Origin: Xenophilus sp. Marseille-Q4582
GTDB lineage: Bacteria; Pseudomonadota; Gammaproteobacteria; Burkholderiales; Burkholderiaceae_C
Assembly (NCBI RefSeq): GCF_916700565.1
Contig: NZ_CAKAKO010000006.1
Coordinates: forward strand, 248,001 to 312,000
DNA: 64,000 nucleotides
Direction: 5' to 3'
The notes beneath the pieces were generated by a model. The model did no database searches. It was not told the origin of the DNA and saw only the letters and a list, made by a program, of their open reading frames with translations. Made by a program: the position numbers and the translations under genes. This document shows positions 1 through 8,807 of this stretch, piece after piece (within the stretch, counting starts at the first letter, position 1; every line of letters starts with the position of its first letter).

Positions 1-227
1 GACTGGCCAGCCAGTTCGAGCTCGAAGATGCGCGCCGCACGCTCTTTGCCGCGCAGACGGCGCGCGTGGCGCTGCAGCGCGAGCGCGCCGAAGCCTGGGT
101 GCTGCTGTACCGCGCCCTGGGCGGCGGCTGGCAGCGCGCGGACGGCCAGGCCCTGGCCGCTGCCGCGGCCCCCTCCCCTGCATCCCTCACGCCCTCCAAC
201 CCGCCAGCCCCGGCCGCCCGTCCCTGA
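1..227 (+). CDS. RND efflux outer-membrane factor (NodT-like), C-terminal fragment
   Basis: The window opens inside this gene; the frame runs from base 3 to the TGA at 225-227 and gives about 74 residues. The visible part is an amphipathic helix rich in Arg, Ala and Glu (LEDARRTLFAAQTARVALQR), then AWVLLYRALGGGW and a Pro/Ala-rich tail. This is the usual end of TolC/NodT outer-membrane channels, where a periplasmic helix leads to the motif LYRALGGGW. The adaptor and inner-membrane pump follow on the same strand, so it would be the exit duct of that pump. Family assignment rests on this short end plus context. Confidence 0.8.
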   Translation, partial: LASQFELEDARRTLFAAQTARVALQRERAEAWVLLYRALGGGWQRADGQALAAAAAPSPASLTPSNPPAPAARP

Positions 228-259
228 GCGCCCGCCAGCGACTTTCTTCCACACGCACC

Positions 260-1537
260 ATGACAAGCAAAAAGAAGCGTCTCGTCCTGATCCTCGTCGC
301 CGTGGCCGTGCTCGTGCTGGCGGCCCTGGCCTTCCTGCGCCCGCGCGGCGAGGGCGCGGCCCCTGCGCCGGCACCCGCCGGCGGCGCCACCACCCCCGAG
401 GCGGCGGGCGCGCGGCCCGCGCTCACCGTGAGCGTGGCGCGCCCGCAGCCGGCCGAGCTGCCGATCACGCTGGTGGCCAACGGCAACATTGCCGCCTGGC
501 AGGAAGCCAGCGTGGGCTCCGAATCGAACGGCCTGCGCCTGGCCGACGTGCGCGTGAACGTGGGCGACCGCGTGAAGAAGGGCCAGGTGCTGGCCACCTT
601 CTCGCCCGAAACGGTGAATGCCGACGTGGCCCAGGCCCGCGCCTCGCTGGCCGAAGCGCGCGCCGCCGCCGCCGACGCGGCGGGCAACGCCGCCCGCGCC
701 CGCACGCTGGCCCAGACCGGCGCGCTGAGCCAGCAGCAGATCAATCAGTACCAGACCACCGAGCAGACCGCCAAGGCCCGGGTGGAAGCGGCCGAGGCCG
801 TGCTGGCCGCGCAGCAGGTGCGTGGCCGCAACACGCAGGTGCTGGCCCCCGACGACGGCGTGATCTCCTCGCGCACCGCCACGGTGGGCAGCGTGGTGGC
901 TGCCGGCACGGAACTGTTCAAGCTGATCCGCCAGGGCCGCCTGGAATGGCGCGCCGAGGTCGGCGCCGCCGAGCTGGGCCGCCTGGCCGTGGGCATGAGC
1001 GCGACCGTGACCGCCCCGGGCGGCGCCGAAGTGCAGGGCAAGGTGCGCAGCATCGCGCCCACGGTCGATCCGCAGACGCGCAATGCGCTGGTCTATGTCG
1101 ACATTCCCGACGTGCAGGCCAATGCCGGCGTGAAGGCCGGCATGTTCGCGCGCGGCGAATTCCTCATCGGCAAGAGTGATGCGCTCACCGTGCCGCAGGT
1201 GGCCGTGGTGCCGCGCGACGGCTTCAACACCGTGATGGTGCTGCAGGACGACCAGCGCGTGCGCCTGACGCGCGTGCAGGCCGGCCGCCGCATCGGCGAC
1301 CGCATCGAGGTGCACGGCGAGCAGCTGACGCCCGGGTCGCAGGTGGTGGTGGAAGGCGCCGGCTTCCTCAACGACGGCGACCTGGTGCGCGTGTCGCAAG
1401 CCCCGGCAGCGGCCGCATCCACCTCGCCCGCTGCGCCCGCGGCAACTGCGGCACCTGCGGCGCCGACCGCCCCGGCGTCGCCGGCCTCATCGGCTTCCGC
1501 GCCCGCAGGCGTGCCGGCCGCCGCCCCTGGCCGCTGA
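260..1537 (+). CDS. RND efflux periplasmic adaptor (membrane fusion protein)
   Basis: A 425-residue membrane-fusion protein that would link the inner-membrane pump to the outer-membrane channel. Residues about 9-27 form one hydrophobic signal-anchor (LVLILVAVAVLVLAALAFL). A biotinyl-lipoyl-like half follows (VNVGDRVKKGQVLATF), then an alpha-hairpin rich in Ala and Arg with LSQQQINQYQTTEQTAKARVEAA. The second lipoyl half and beta-barrel come next (VLAPDDGVISSRTATVGSVV), then a C-terminal Ala/Pro-rich tail of about 45 residues that is probably disordered. No Cys for lipid attachment is seen after the signal. It lies 32 bases after the outer-membrane gene and 49 bases before the pump gene, so the three probably form one operon. 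Substrate unknown. Confidence 0.93.
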   Translation: MTSKKKRLVLILVAVAVLVLAALAFLRPRGEGAAPAPAPAGGATTPEAAGARPALTVSVARPQPAELPITLVANGNIAAWQEASVGSESNGLRLADVRVNVGDRVKKGQVLATFSPETVNADVAQARASLAEARAAAADAAGNAARARTLAQTGALSQQQINQYQTTEQTAKARVEAAEAVLAAQQVRGRNTQVLAPDDGVISSRTATVGSVVAAGTELFKLIRQGRLEWRAEVGAAELGRLAVGMSATVTAPGGAEVQGKVRSIAPTVDPQTRNALVYVDIPDVQANAGVKAGMFARGEFLIGKSDALTVPQVAVVPRDGFNTVMVLQDDQRVRLTRVQAGRRIGDRIEVHGEQLTPGSQVVVEGAGFLNDGDLVRVSQAPAAAASTSPAAPAATAAPAAPTAPASPASSASAPAGVPAAAPGR

Positions 1538-1586
1538 GCCTGCCGCACCGCATGCCCACCCTCACCTGTTTCAAGGGGCCCTGCCC

Positions 1587-4500
1587 ATGAACCTCTCTTC
1601 CTGGTCGATCAAGAACCCCATTCCGGCGGCGATGGTCTTCGTGCTGCTCACGCTGGCGGGCCTGTTCGCCTTCAAGCAGATGAAGGTGCAGAACTTCCCC
1701 GACATGGACCTGCCGGTGGTGATCGTCACCGCCGCCCTGCCCGGCGCCTCGCCCGCGCAGCTGGAAAACGACGTCGCGCGCAAGGTCGAAAACGCCATCG
1801 CCACCCTGCAGGGCCTCAAGCACGTCACGACCACGCTGACCGACGGCTCGGCCACGATCGCGGCCGAGTTCGTGCTCGAGAAGCCCATCCAGGAAGCCGT
1901 GGACGACGTGCGCTCGGCCGTGAGCCGCGTGCGCTCGGACATGCCGGCCGACCTGCGCGACCCCATCGTCACCAAGCTGGACCTGGCCTCGCAGCCGATC
2001 CTGGCCTTCGCCATCCATTCCGAGCGCATGGACGACGAGCAGCTGTCCTGGTTCGTCGACGACACGGTCGCGCGCCGGCTCATGGCCGTGCCCGGCGTGG
2101 GCGCCGTCAACCGCGTGGGCGGCGTGACGCGCGAGATCCGCGTCGCCATCGACCCGGCGCGCCTGCAGGCGCTGGGCGCCACGGCGGCCGACGTGTCGCG
2201 CCAGCTGCGCTCGGTGCAGCAGGAAAGCGCGGGCGGCCGCACCGACCTGGGCCACACCGAGCAGCCCGTGCGCACCATCGCCACCGTGGCCTCGGCCGAC
2301 GAGCTGCGGCGCCTGCAGATCCCGCTGTCGGACGGGCGCCGCGTGGCGCTGGCCGACGTGGCCACCATCGAGGACACCACGGCCGAACAGCGCGCCGCCG
2401 CCCTGCTCAACGGCCGGCAGGTGGTGGGCTTCGAAGTGGCGCGCAGCCGCGGCGCCAGCGAGGTGGAGGTGGGCGCCGGCGTGGAAAAGGCGCTGGCCCA
2501 GCTGCAGAAGGACTTCCCGCACATCCAGCTCACGCGCACGCTGGACTTCGTGAAGATCGCGGCCGAGGAATACGACGCCTCGATGAAGCTGCTCTACGAG
2601 GGCGCCTTCCTCGCCGTGCTGGTGGTGTGGCTCTTCCTGCGCGACTGGCGCGCCACCATCGTGTCGGCCGTGGCGCTGCCGCTGTCGGTGATCCCGGCCT
2701 TCATCGGCATGTACCTGCTGGGCTTTTCGATCAACATCATCACGCTGCTGGCGCTGTCGCTGGTGGTGGGCATCCTGGTGGACGACGCGATCGTGGAGGT
2801 GGAGAACATCGTGCGCCACCTGCGCATGGGCAAGACGCCGTATCAGGCGGCCATGGAAGCCGCCGACGAGATCGGCCTGGCCGTGATCGCCACCACCTTC
2901 ACGCTGATCGCCGTGTTCCTGCCCACGGCCTTCATGAGCGGCGTGGTGGGCAAGTTCTTCAAGCAGTTCGGCTGGACGGCCTCGCTCGCGGTGTTCGCCT
3001 CGCTGGTCGTGGCGCGCCTGCTCACGCCCATGATGGCGGCCTACATGCTCAAGCCGCTGGTGGGCAAGGAAGAAAAGAACCCGCGCTGGCTGGCCACCTA
3101 CATGCGCTGGGTGCAGGCCTGCCTGCGCCACCGCATGCTGACCATGGTCGGCGCGACGGTGTTCTTCTTCGCCTCCATCGCCATGATCCCGCTGCTGCCC
3201 TCGGGCTTCATCCCGCCCGACGACAACGTGCAGACGCAGGTGCGCGTGGAACTGCCGCCCGGCACCAAGTTGCAGCAGACCATGGAAATGGCCGAGCGCG
3301 TGCGTCAGCGGCTGCTCAAGATCGACCACATCCACGACATCTACACCGCCATCGGCGCCGGCAGCGCGGGGGCCGATCCGTTCTCGGGCAACTTCGTCGA
3401 AGCGCGCAAGGCCACGCTCACGCTGCAGCTGTCGCCGCGCGGCGAGCGGCCCAAGAAGCAGGTGATCGAGGCGCAGATCCGCGAGGCCCTGCAGGACCTG
3501 CCGGGCGCGCGCTTCGGCGTCGGACTGGGCGGCTCCAACGACAAGTACGTGCTGGCCCTGTCCAGCCAGGACCCGCACGCCCTGCGCGAGGCCGCCACGG
3601 CCGTCGAGCGCGAACTGCGCACCCTGCCCGGCATCGGCAACGTCACCTCGCTGGCCAGCCTGGTGCGCCCGGAAATCGTGGTGCGGCCCGACTTCGCGCG
3701 CGCCGCCGACCTGGGCGTGACCAGCGCCGCCATCGCCGACACGCTGCGCGTGGCGACCATGGGCGACTATGACAACAACCTGCCCAAGCTCAACCTGGCC
3801 GAGCGGCAGGTGCCGATCATGGTGCGCCTGCGCGACGATGCGCGCGAAGACCTGGCGCAGCTGGAGCGCCTGACGGTGCCCGGCACACGCGGCCCCGTGC
3901 GGCTGGGCGAAGTGGCCACACTGGAACTGGCCGGCGGCCCGGCCGTCATCAGCCGCTACGACCGCGCGCGCAACATGAACTTCGAGATCGAGCTGGGCGC
4001 GCGCGGCCTGAGCGACCTGACCGAAGCCGTGCGCCAGCTGCCGGCCGTGAAGAACCTGCCGCCCAGCGTGCGCATCATCGACATCGGCGACGCCGAAGCC
4101 ATGGGCGAGCTGTTCACCGGCTTCGGCCTGGCCATGCTGACCGGCATCGTGTGCATCTACATCGTGCTGGTGCTGCTGTTCAAGGACTTCCTGCAGCCCG
4201 CCACCATCCTGGCGGCGCTGCCGCTGTCGCTGGGCGGCGCCTTCGTGGGCCTCTTGATCGCCAACAAGAGCTTCTCCATGCCTTCGCTCATCGGGCTGAT
4301 CATGCTCATGGGCATCGCGACCAAGAACTCGATCCTGCTGGTGGAGTACGCCATCATGGCGCGGCGCGAGCATGGCCTGAGCCGCTGGGACGCGCTGCTG
4401 GACGCCTGCCACAAGCGCGCGCGCCCCATCATCATGACCACGCTGGCCATGGGCGCGGGCATGCTGCCCATCGCCGTCGGCTGGGGCGCGGCCGATGCCA

Positions 4501-4715
4501 GCTTCCGCTCGCCCATGGCCACGGCGGTGATCGGCGGGCTCATCACCTCCACGGTGCTGAGCCTGCTGGTGGTGCCAGCCGTGTTCACCTATGTGGACGA
4601 CTTCGAGCAGTGGCTCAAGCGGCAGTTCGGGCGGCTGCGCCGGCACCCGGCGCAGCCGCAGGCGCAATCCGCGCCGGCGCTCGACGCACAGCCCGGTCCG
4701 GCCAGCGGGCACTGA
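1587..4715 (+). CDS. RND efflux permease (AcrB/MdtB-like inner-membrane pump)
   Basis: A 1042-residue inner-membrane proton antiporter of the HAE1-RND type, full length for the family. It begins with the typical NLSSWSIKNPIPAAM and TM1, followed by a large periplasmic porter domain. A TM block (about residues 335-480) carries LALSLVVGILVDDAIVEVEN, holding the paired Asp residues that carry protons in TM4. A second porter domain and a second TM block (about 845-1010) follow, with LMGIATKNSILLVEYA. An AAGG-spaced RBS (AAGGGGCCCTGCCC) precedes the ATG. The end is 28 bases from a convergent esterase gene. No local regulator is visible, so the inducer and substrate (drug, solvent or metal) cannot be told. 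Confidence 0.95.
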   Translation: MNLSSWSIKNPIPAAMVFVLLTLAGLFAFKQMKVQNFPDMDLPVVIVTAALPGASPAQLENDVARKVENAIATLQGLKHVTTTLTDGSATIAAEFVLEKPIQEAVDDVRSAVSRVRSDMPADLRDPIVTKLDLASQPILAFAIHSERMDDEQLSWFVDDTVARRLMAVPGVGAVNRVGGVTREIRVAIDPARLQALGATAADVSRQLRSVQQESAGGRTDLGHTEQPVRTIATVASADELRRLQIPLSDGRRVALADVATIEDTTAEQRAAALLNGRQVVGFEVARSRGASEVEVGAGVEKALAQLQKDFPHIQLTRTLDFVKIAAEEYDASMKLLYEGAFLAVLVVWLFLRDWRATIVSAVALPLSVIPAFIGMYLLGFSINIITLLALSLVVGILVDDAIVEVENIVRHLRMGKTPYQAAMEAADEIGLAVIATTFTLIAVFLPTAFMSGVVGKFFKQFGWTASLAVFASLVVARLLTPMMAAYMLKPLVGKEEKNPRWLATYMRWVQACLRHRMLTMVGATVFFFASIAMIPLLPSGFIPPDDNVQTQVRVELPPGTKLQQTMEMAERVRQRLLKIDHIHDIYTAIGAGSAGADPFSGNFVEARKATLTLQLSPRGERPKKQVIEAQIREALQDLPGARFGVGLGGSNDKYVLALSSQDPHALREAATAVERELRTLPGIGNVTSLASLVRPEIVVRPDFARAADLGVTSAAIADTLRVATMGDYDNNLPKLNLAERQVPIMVRLRDDAREDLAQLERLTVPGTRGPVRLGEVATLELAGGPAVISRYDRARNMNFEIELGARGLSDLTEAVRQLPAVKNLPPSVRIIDIGDAEAMGELFTGFGLAMLTGIVCIYIVLVLLFKDFLQPATILAALPLSLGGAFVGLLIANKSFSMPSLIGLIMLMGIATKNSILLVEYAIMARREHGLSRWDALLDACHKRARPIIMTTLAMGAGMLPIAVGWGAADASFRSPMATAVIGGLITSTVLSLLVVPAVFTYVDDFEQWLKRQFGRLRRHPAQPQAQSAPALDAQPGPASGH

Positions 4716-4743
4716 GCCATCCAGCCGAGTGGAGCGGCGCGGC

Positions 4744-6504
4744 TCAGCGCACGCGGATCGCCGTGCGCTGCAGGTCGGCGTCGAAGACCAGGCGCCCGGG
4801 CCACGCCGGCCAGCGCGCGCCCAGGCCGGCATCGTTGGGGTCGCCCCGCCGTGCGAAGGCGCCGAGGCTGCGCATCATGGCCTGGGACAGCGCCTGCCGC
4901 CCCGGCGCGTTGGCACGCGTGAACATGAAGCGCGAATACAACGAGGGGCCGAAGTTGCCGAAGACGAAGGGCAGATCGAAGGTGTGGGCGGCGCCGAAGA
5001 TCTGGTTCAGCGGCGGCGGCAGCCGGTCCCACTCGAACTCGTAGGCCCAGACGGCCTCCTGCCGCGTGCGCAGGGCATTGAGCATGTCGTCGCGGATGGT
5101 GGAGAACCACAGCGCATCGAGTTGGCGGGCGCGGGCGTCGAAGCCGGTGCCGGGTGCGTCGACCGGCAGGTAGGCCGGCGGGATCCACTGCGCCAGCGCG
5201 GTCTGCGGCGGCGCCTCGGGGTCGTAGCGCGCGGCGAGCGAGAACACGGCGCCGTCGTCGAGCAGGCGGCCACTGGTGCCGCCCAGCGCCGGACTCAGGG
5301 CGAAGAGCTGCGGGAACAGCTTGGTCTCGTCGCGCGTGTGGCCGGCCAGCACCGGCATGCGCAGGTACTTGCCCGCGCGCACGGCCGCGATCGGGTCCTG
5401 CGCCAGCACCCAGCCATCGGGGATCGGGTTGCTGGCCGCCATGCCGCGCGCCGCGAGCCGTGTGCGCACCACCTGCAGCAGGGCGTCGGGCGACTGGCTG
5501 CGCAGCCAGGCCGCGGTGCGCTCGGGGCCGGCAACGGCCTCCCACTGGCGGGCCTGCGTGGCGTCGGCGGCCTGCCGGCCCGCGACCAGCGATTCCAGCA
5601 CCAGCGCTTCGCCGCGCGCCGCCCAAACCGGGGCGGGCAGCACCGCCGGAATGCCGCCGGGCGGCAGCGATGCCGCGGTCGACAGGCCGCCACTGAGCGC
5701 GGCCAGGCGGTGGAACAGCGGCCGGCCGCGCGCCACCAGCATCGGCGAGGTGAGCAGCGCATAGACATTGACGGCACCGGCCGACTGGCCCATCAGCGTC
5801 ACGCGTTGCGGATCGCCGCCAAAGGCGGGCGCATTGGCGGCGACGAACTCGAGCGCCTTCACGATGTCCAGCAGCGCGAAGTTGCCCGAGTCTTCCTCGC
5901 GCCCACCGGTCTTGAGTGCCTTCGCATCGAGGAAGCCGAAGATGCCCAGCCGGTAGTTGACCGAGACCACCACGGCATCCTCGTGCTTCGCCAGCGCGGC
6001 GCCGTCGTACACCGGGTCGGCGGTGTAGCCCGTGATGTTGCTGCCGCCGTGCACGAACACGATCACCGGCCGCGGCGCGGCCGGGCGCGAGGCGGGGGTC
6101 CAGATGTTGAGGTACAGGCAGTCCTCGTCGCCCACGGTGCGGCCCAGCGTGCTGCCCACCGTCTCGTCGTAGCGGTTGTTCAGGCCCGGGCCGTAGAGGC
6201 GCTGGGTCTGCACGCAGGCCGGCGCGAAGGAGCGGGCCGGACGCGCCGCGCTCCAGGGCTGCGGATCGCGCGGCGCGCGCCAGCGCAGTGCGCCGACCGG
6301 CGGCTGCGCGTACGGCACGCCCTTCCAGCTCCAGGTGCCGTTCACGGCCGAATCGTCGCTGCCCACCACCGGGCCCGAGGTGGTGCGGCGCTGCATCGCT
6401 GGCTCGCCCGAATCGGGCGACGCGCAGCCGGCGAGCCACAGCGCGAGCAGCGCGGCGGCGAAGGCGGGCCACGCGCGGCCCCTGCGATGCGGCGTGCCCA
6501 TCAT
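4744..6504 (-). CDS. Carboxylesterase type B, probable lipoprotein
   Basis: An alpha/beta-hydrolase of 586 residues in the carboxylesterase/lipase (COesterase) family. The N-terminus is a lipoprotein signal with lipobox LAGC about 25 residues in, so the enzyme is probably anchored in the outer or inner membrane facing the periplasm. Visible signatures are EDCLYLNIWTP, the oxyanion-hole HGGSN and the nucleophile elbow GQSAGA. Two tandem ATGs occur; the ATG at 6504 overlaps the stop of the upstream Bug gene as ATGA, which argues for translational coupling and against the longer frame. It closes a four-gene operon (CoA-transferase, DUF1254, Bug receptor, esterase), which suggests ester cleavage before uptake of the acid; the substrate is unknown. 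Confidence 0.88.
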   Translation of the reverse strand: MMGTPHRRGRAWPAFAAALLALWLAGCASPDSGEPAMQRRTTSGPVVGSDDSAVNGTWSWKGVPYAQPPVGALRWRAPRDPQPWSAARPARSFAPACVQTQRLYGPGLNNRYDETVGSTLGRTVGDEDCLYLNIWTPASRPAAPRPVIVFVHGGSNITGYTADPVYDGAALAKHEDAVVVSVNYRLGIFGFLDAKALKTGGREEDSGNFALLDIVKALEFVAANAPAFGGDPQRVTLMGQSAGAVNVYALLTSPMLVARGRPLFHRLAALSGGLSTAASLPPGGIPAVLPAPVWAARGEALVLESLVAGRQAADATQARQWEAVAGPERTAAWLRSQSPDALLQVVRTRLAARGMAASNPIPDGWVLAQDPIAAVRAGKYLRMPVLAGHTRDETKLFPQLFALSPALGGTSGRLLDDGAVFSLAARYDPEAPPQTALAQWIPPAYLPVDAPGTGFDARARQLDALWFSTIRDDMLNALRTRQEAVWAYEFEWDRLPPPLNQIFGAAHTFDLPFVFGNFGPSLYSRFMFTRANAPGRQALSQAMMRSLGAFARRGDPNDAGLGARWPAWPGRLVFDADLQRTAIRVR

Positions 6505-7478
6505 TCCGCCGTGATCTGTGCGGCCTGGATGATCTGCGCCCACTTGCGCGTCTCGCTCGCGATGAAGGCGCTGAACTCCGCGGGCGTGCCGCCGCGCAGC
6601 TGCAGGCCGGCGGCCTCGGCCTTGCGCCGCACGTCCGCGTCGGCCAGCGCAGTCGTCAATTCGGCGTGGATGCGCGCCACCACATCCGCGGGCGTCCCCG
6701 CCGGCGCCAGCATGCCGTACCAGCCGTAGCCGACGACCGTGGGCAGGCCCTGTTCGCGCAGGGTCGGGGCGTCGGGATACAGCGGCGTGCGCTCCTCGTT
6801 GGCCACGCCCAGCACGCGCAGCTTGCCGGCCTGGATGTGCGGCACCGCGGTCGAGATCGCGGTGAGCGTGGCATCGATGCGGCCGGCCAGCAGCTCGGTG
6901 TAGGCCGGCGCGTCGCCGCGGTACTGCACCACGATGCCCTTGGCGCCGGCGGCGCGCAGCAGCAGCTCGGCCGTGAGGTGTGGGGCCGAGCCGGCGCCGG
7001 GCGAGCCGAAGGTGGCGCCCTTCGGGTCGGTCTTCGCATGCTGGATGAATTCGGCCAGGGTCTTGTACGGCGCCTGGGCGTTGACCACCAGGAACAGCGG
7101 CGCGATGGCCGTGCTGCCGATCGCGGTGAAGCTCTTGTGCACGTCGTAGGGCAGGTCCTTGTACAGCGCCTCGCCGATGGCGATGGGCGCCGCCGCGTGC
7201 AGCAGCGTGTAGCCGTCGGGCGCGGACTTGGCCACGTACTCGTTGGCGATGCGCGTGCCGGCGCCGGCCTTGTTCTCGACCACGAGGCTCTGGCCCAGCC
7301 GGCGTGAAAGGAAGTCGCCGAGCACCCGCGTGAGGATGTCGTTCGAACCCCCGGCGCCATAAGGCGACACGAGGCGGATCGGCCGCGCGGGCCAGGCCTG
7401 CGCGGTGGCGTTCAGGCTCCAGGGCAGCGCCAGCCCGGCGGCGGCCGAGGCGAGCAGGTGGCGTCGGTTCATGTGCAT
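6501..7478 (-). CDS. Bug/TctC-family solute-binding protein
   Basis: A 325-residue tripartite tricarboxylate transporter substrate receptor. The N-terminus MHMNRRHLLASAAAG is a signal peptide with a twin-arginine look, ending near ATAQA. The mature protein begins with WPARPIRLVSPYGAGGSND, the standard first strand and phosphate-like loop of Bug proteins, and later shows EFIQHAKTDPKGATFGSPG and the PTLREQGLPTVVG segment. The frame is open further upstream, but the ATG at 7478 has GGAGAC/AGAAAG before it and gives a proper signal. No TctA/B genes stand beside it; Bug receptors are often orphans that share membrane partners, such as the tctBA genes at 19454-21530. It may bind the acid released by the adjacent esterase. 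Confidence 0.93.
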   Translation of the reverse strand: MHMNRRHLLASAAAGLALPWSLNATAQAWPARPIRLVSPYGAGGSNDILTRVLGDFLSRRLGQSLVVENKAGAGTRIANEYVAKSAPDGYTLLHAAAPIAIGEALYKDLPYDVHKSFTAIGSTAIAPLFLVVNAQAPYKTLAEFIQHAKTDPKGATFGSPGAGSAPHLTAELLLRAAGAKGIVVQYRGDAPAYTELLAGRIDATLTAISTAVPHIQAGKLRVLGVANEERTPLYPDAPTLREQGLPTVVGYGWYGMLAPAGTPADVVARIHAELTTALADADVRRKAEAAGLQLRGGTPAEFSAFIASETRKWAQIIQAAQITAE

Positions 7479-7512
7479 GGTCTTTCTGTCTCCGTCTTGT
7501 TGAAATCGTGCG

Positions 7513-8784
7513 TCAGATCGGCCGGATCGGCGGGTAGTCGAAGCGCAGTTCCAGGTGCTCGGCTCGCGGCTGGTACAGCCGCAGCACCACGTAGAAGAGA
7601 TCGCCGGGCGGCGCGGGCAACCAGTTGATTCCCGGGCCGGGATCGTCGGCCTGCAGCCGGATGACGAGGCTGCCGTCGGGTTCGGTGCGCAGGCCGGGGG
7701 TGCGGTCGCCGATCGAGTAGCGGTCGATCGGGTTGGCAACGAACAGGCAGTCGCTGCGCCGGTACATCGTGAGGGACCAGAAGGCGTCCACGCGCGGCCC
7801 GAGGCCCGGCGCGAAGCGCAGCTCGTAGCACTTCGAGCCATGCAGGGGCTGGCCCTCGACGTCCACCTCTGCCGTCGGGTACATCGCTTCGTCCACGCCC
7901 AGCGCGCCGATGAAGTTGCGCGCGATGCGGGCCCGCGTGAGGTGATCATGGCCCCAGTGCGTGCGCACCATCACCGGGATGGCCCAGCCGCCCCCCAGGT
8001 CGTGGGGCTGGCCGGCGTTGCGCAGCCGCTTGTACACGGCGGGCAGGGCCTCGGCCAGGGCGTCTTCCGTGGGTGGCCAGTCGAGCGACTCGCCCGCGGG
8101 TGGCGGATTGCCGCGCAGCGCCGCGTCGACCGTGGCGCGGTACAGCCGGGCGGAGGGGATGCGCGTGTCGCGGCCGTCGAGGGCGGTGTCCACCCGCATC
8201 GCGGCGTCGCGGCCATCCAGGCGCCGCATGCGCAGGGCCTGCTGCAGCGAACGCACGCGCTCGGCATCGGGGCCGTCGTCGTCGACCAGGAAGCGGCCGA
8301 TCAGCCACACGTCGTGGCCGGGCGCCGCGATGGTGTGCGTCACGTCGGCCGGTACCTCGCCGCGCCAGCCCGGGCCGTGGACCAGCGTGCGCTGCGGGCG
8401 GTTGCCGGTCGTGCGCCGGCCGACGTAGGCGAAGGGGTTGGTCCAGGCGTCGAGCAGGCCCAGCGTCCAGTAGCGATCGCCGACGTCGGGCGACTCGATC
8501 AACACCGGGCCTTCGGACAGGTCGATCCACGCGTTGCTGTAGACCGTGTCGTTGTTCGGACTCACGACCTCCCGGTCGTCCGGGCCCAGCCGGCGGTGGG
8601 TGTGGGTGAACTGGTTGACCCAGCGCCAGGACGATCCGGGCTCGCCGGATGCGAAGCCCAGGGTCGGGTGGCGGCGCGCCGTGGTGGCGGCGCGCATGCG
8701 CATCATCTCGAACAGGGGCAGGGTCTGGATCACGGCGGCTTCGGCGGCCGCCGTGGCAAGGTCGGATCGGGTGTCGAGTGTCAT
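7513..8784 (-). CDS. DUF1254/DUF1214 domain protein
   Basis: A 423-residue protein that starts at MTLDTRSDLATAAAEAAV, with no signal peptide or membrane segment. The N-terminal half has the DUF1254 marks PNNDTVYSNAWIDLSEGPVLIESPD and RYWTLGLLDAWTN; the C-terminal half ends with the DUF1214 pattern FWSLTMYRRSDCLFVANPIDRYSIGD and LPAPPGDLFYVVLRLY. The two domains usually occur together, often in secreted proteins, and have no agreed function. The lack of an export signal here is worth noting. It lies 23 bases after the CoA-transferase gene and 34 bases before the Bug gene, so it is part of the same operon. Confidence 0.88.
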   Translation of the reverse strand: MTLDTRSDLATAAAEAAVIQTLPLFEMMRMRAATTARRHPTLGFASGEPGSSWRWVNQFTHTHRRLGPDDREVVSPNNDTVYSNAWIDLSEGPVLIESPDVGDRYWTLGLLDAWTNPFAYVGRRTTGNRPQRTLVHGPGWRGEVPADVTHTIAAPGHDVWLIGRFLVDDDGPDAERVRSLQQALRMRRLDGRDAAMRVDTALDGRDTRIPSARLYRATVDAALRGNPPPAGESLDWPPTEDALAEALPAVYKRLRNAGQPHDLGGGWAIPVMVRTHWGHDHLTRARIARNFIGALGVDEAMYPTAEVDVEGQPLHGSKCYELRFAPGLGPRVDAFWSLTMYRRSDCLFVANPIDRYSIGDRTPGLRTEPDGSLVIRLQADDPGPGINWLPAPPGDLFYVVLRLYQPRAEHLELRFDYPPIRPI

Positions 8785-8807
8785 CGGGGTGCGGTTGCTG
8801 GGGGGCG

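Noticed and set aside
1368-4832. A 1154-codon open frame on the minus strand across the RND pump gene
   Set aside because: It is antisense to an intact, well-conserved pump. Its protein is a low-complexity run of His, Gln, Arg and Ala, which is what high-GC third-position bias creates.
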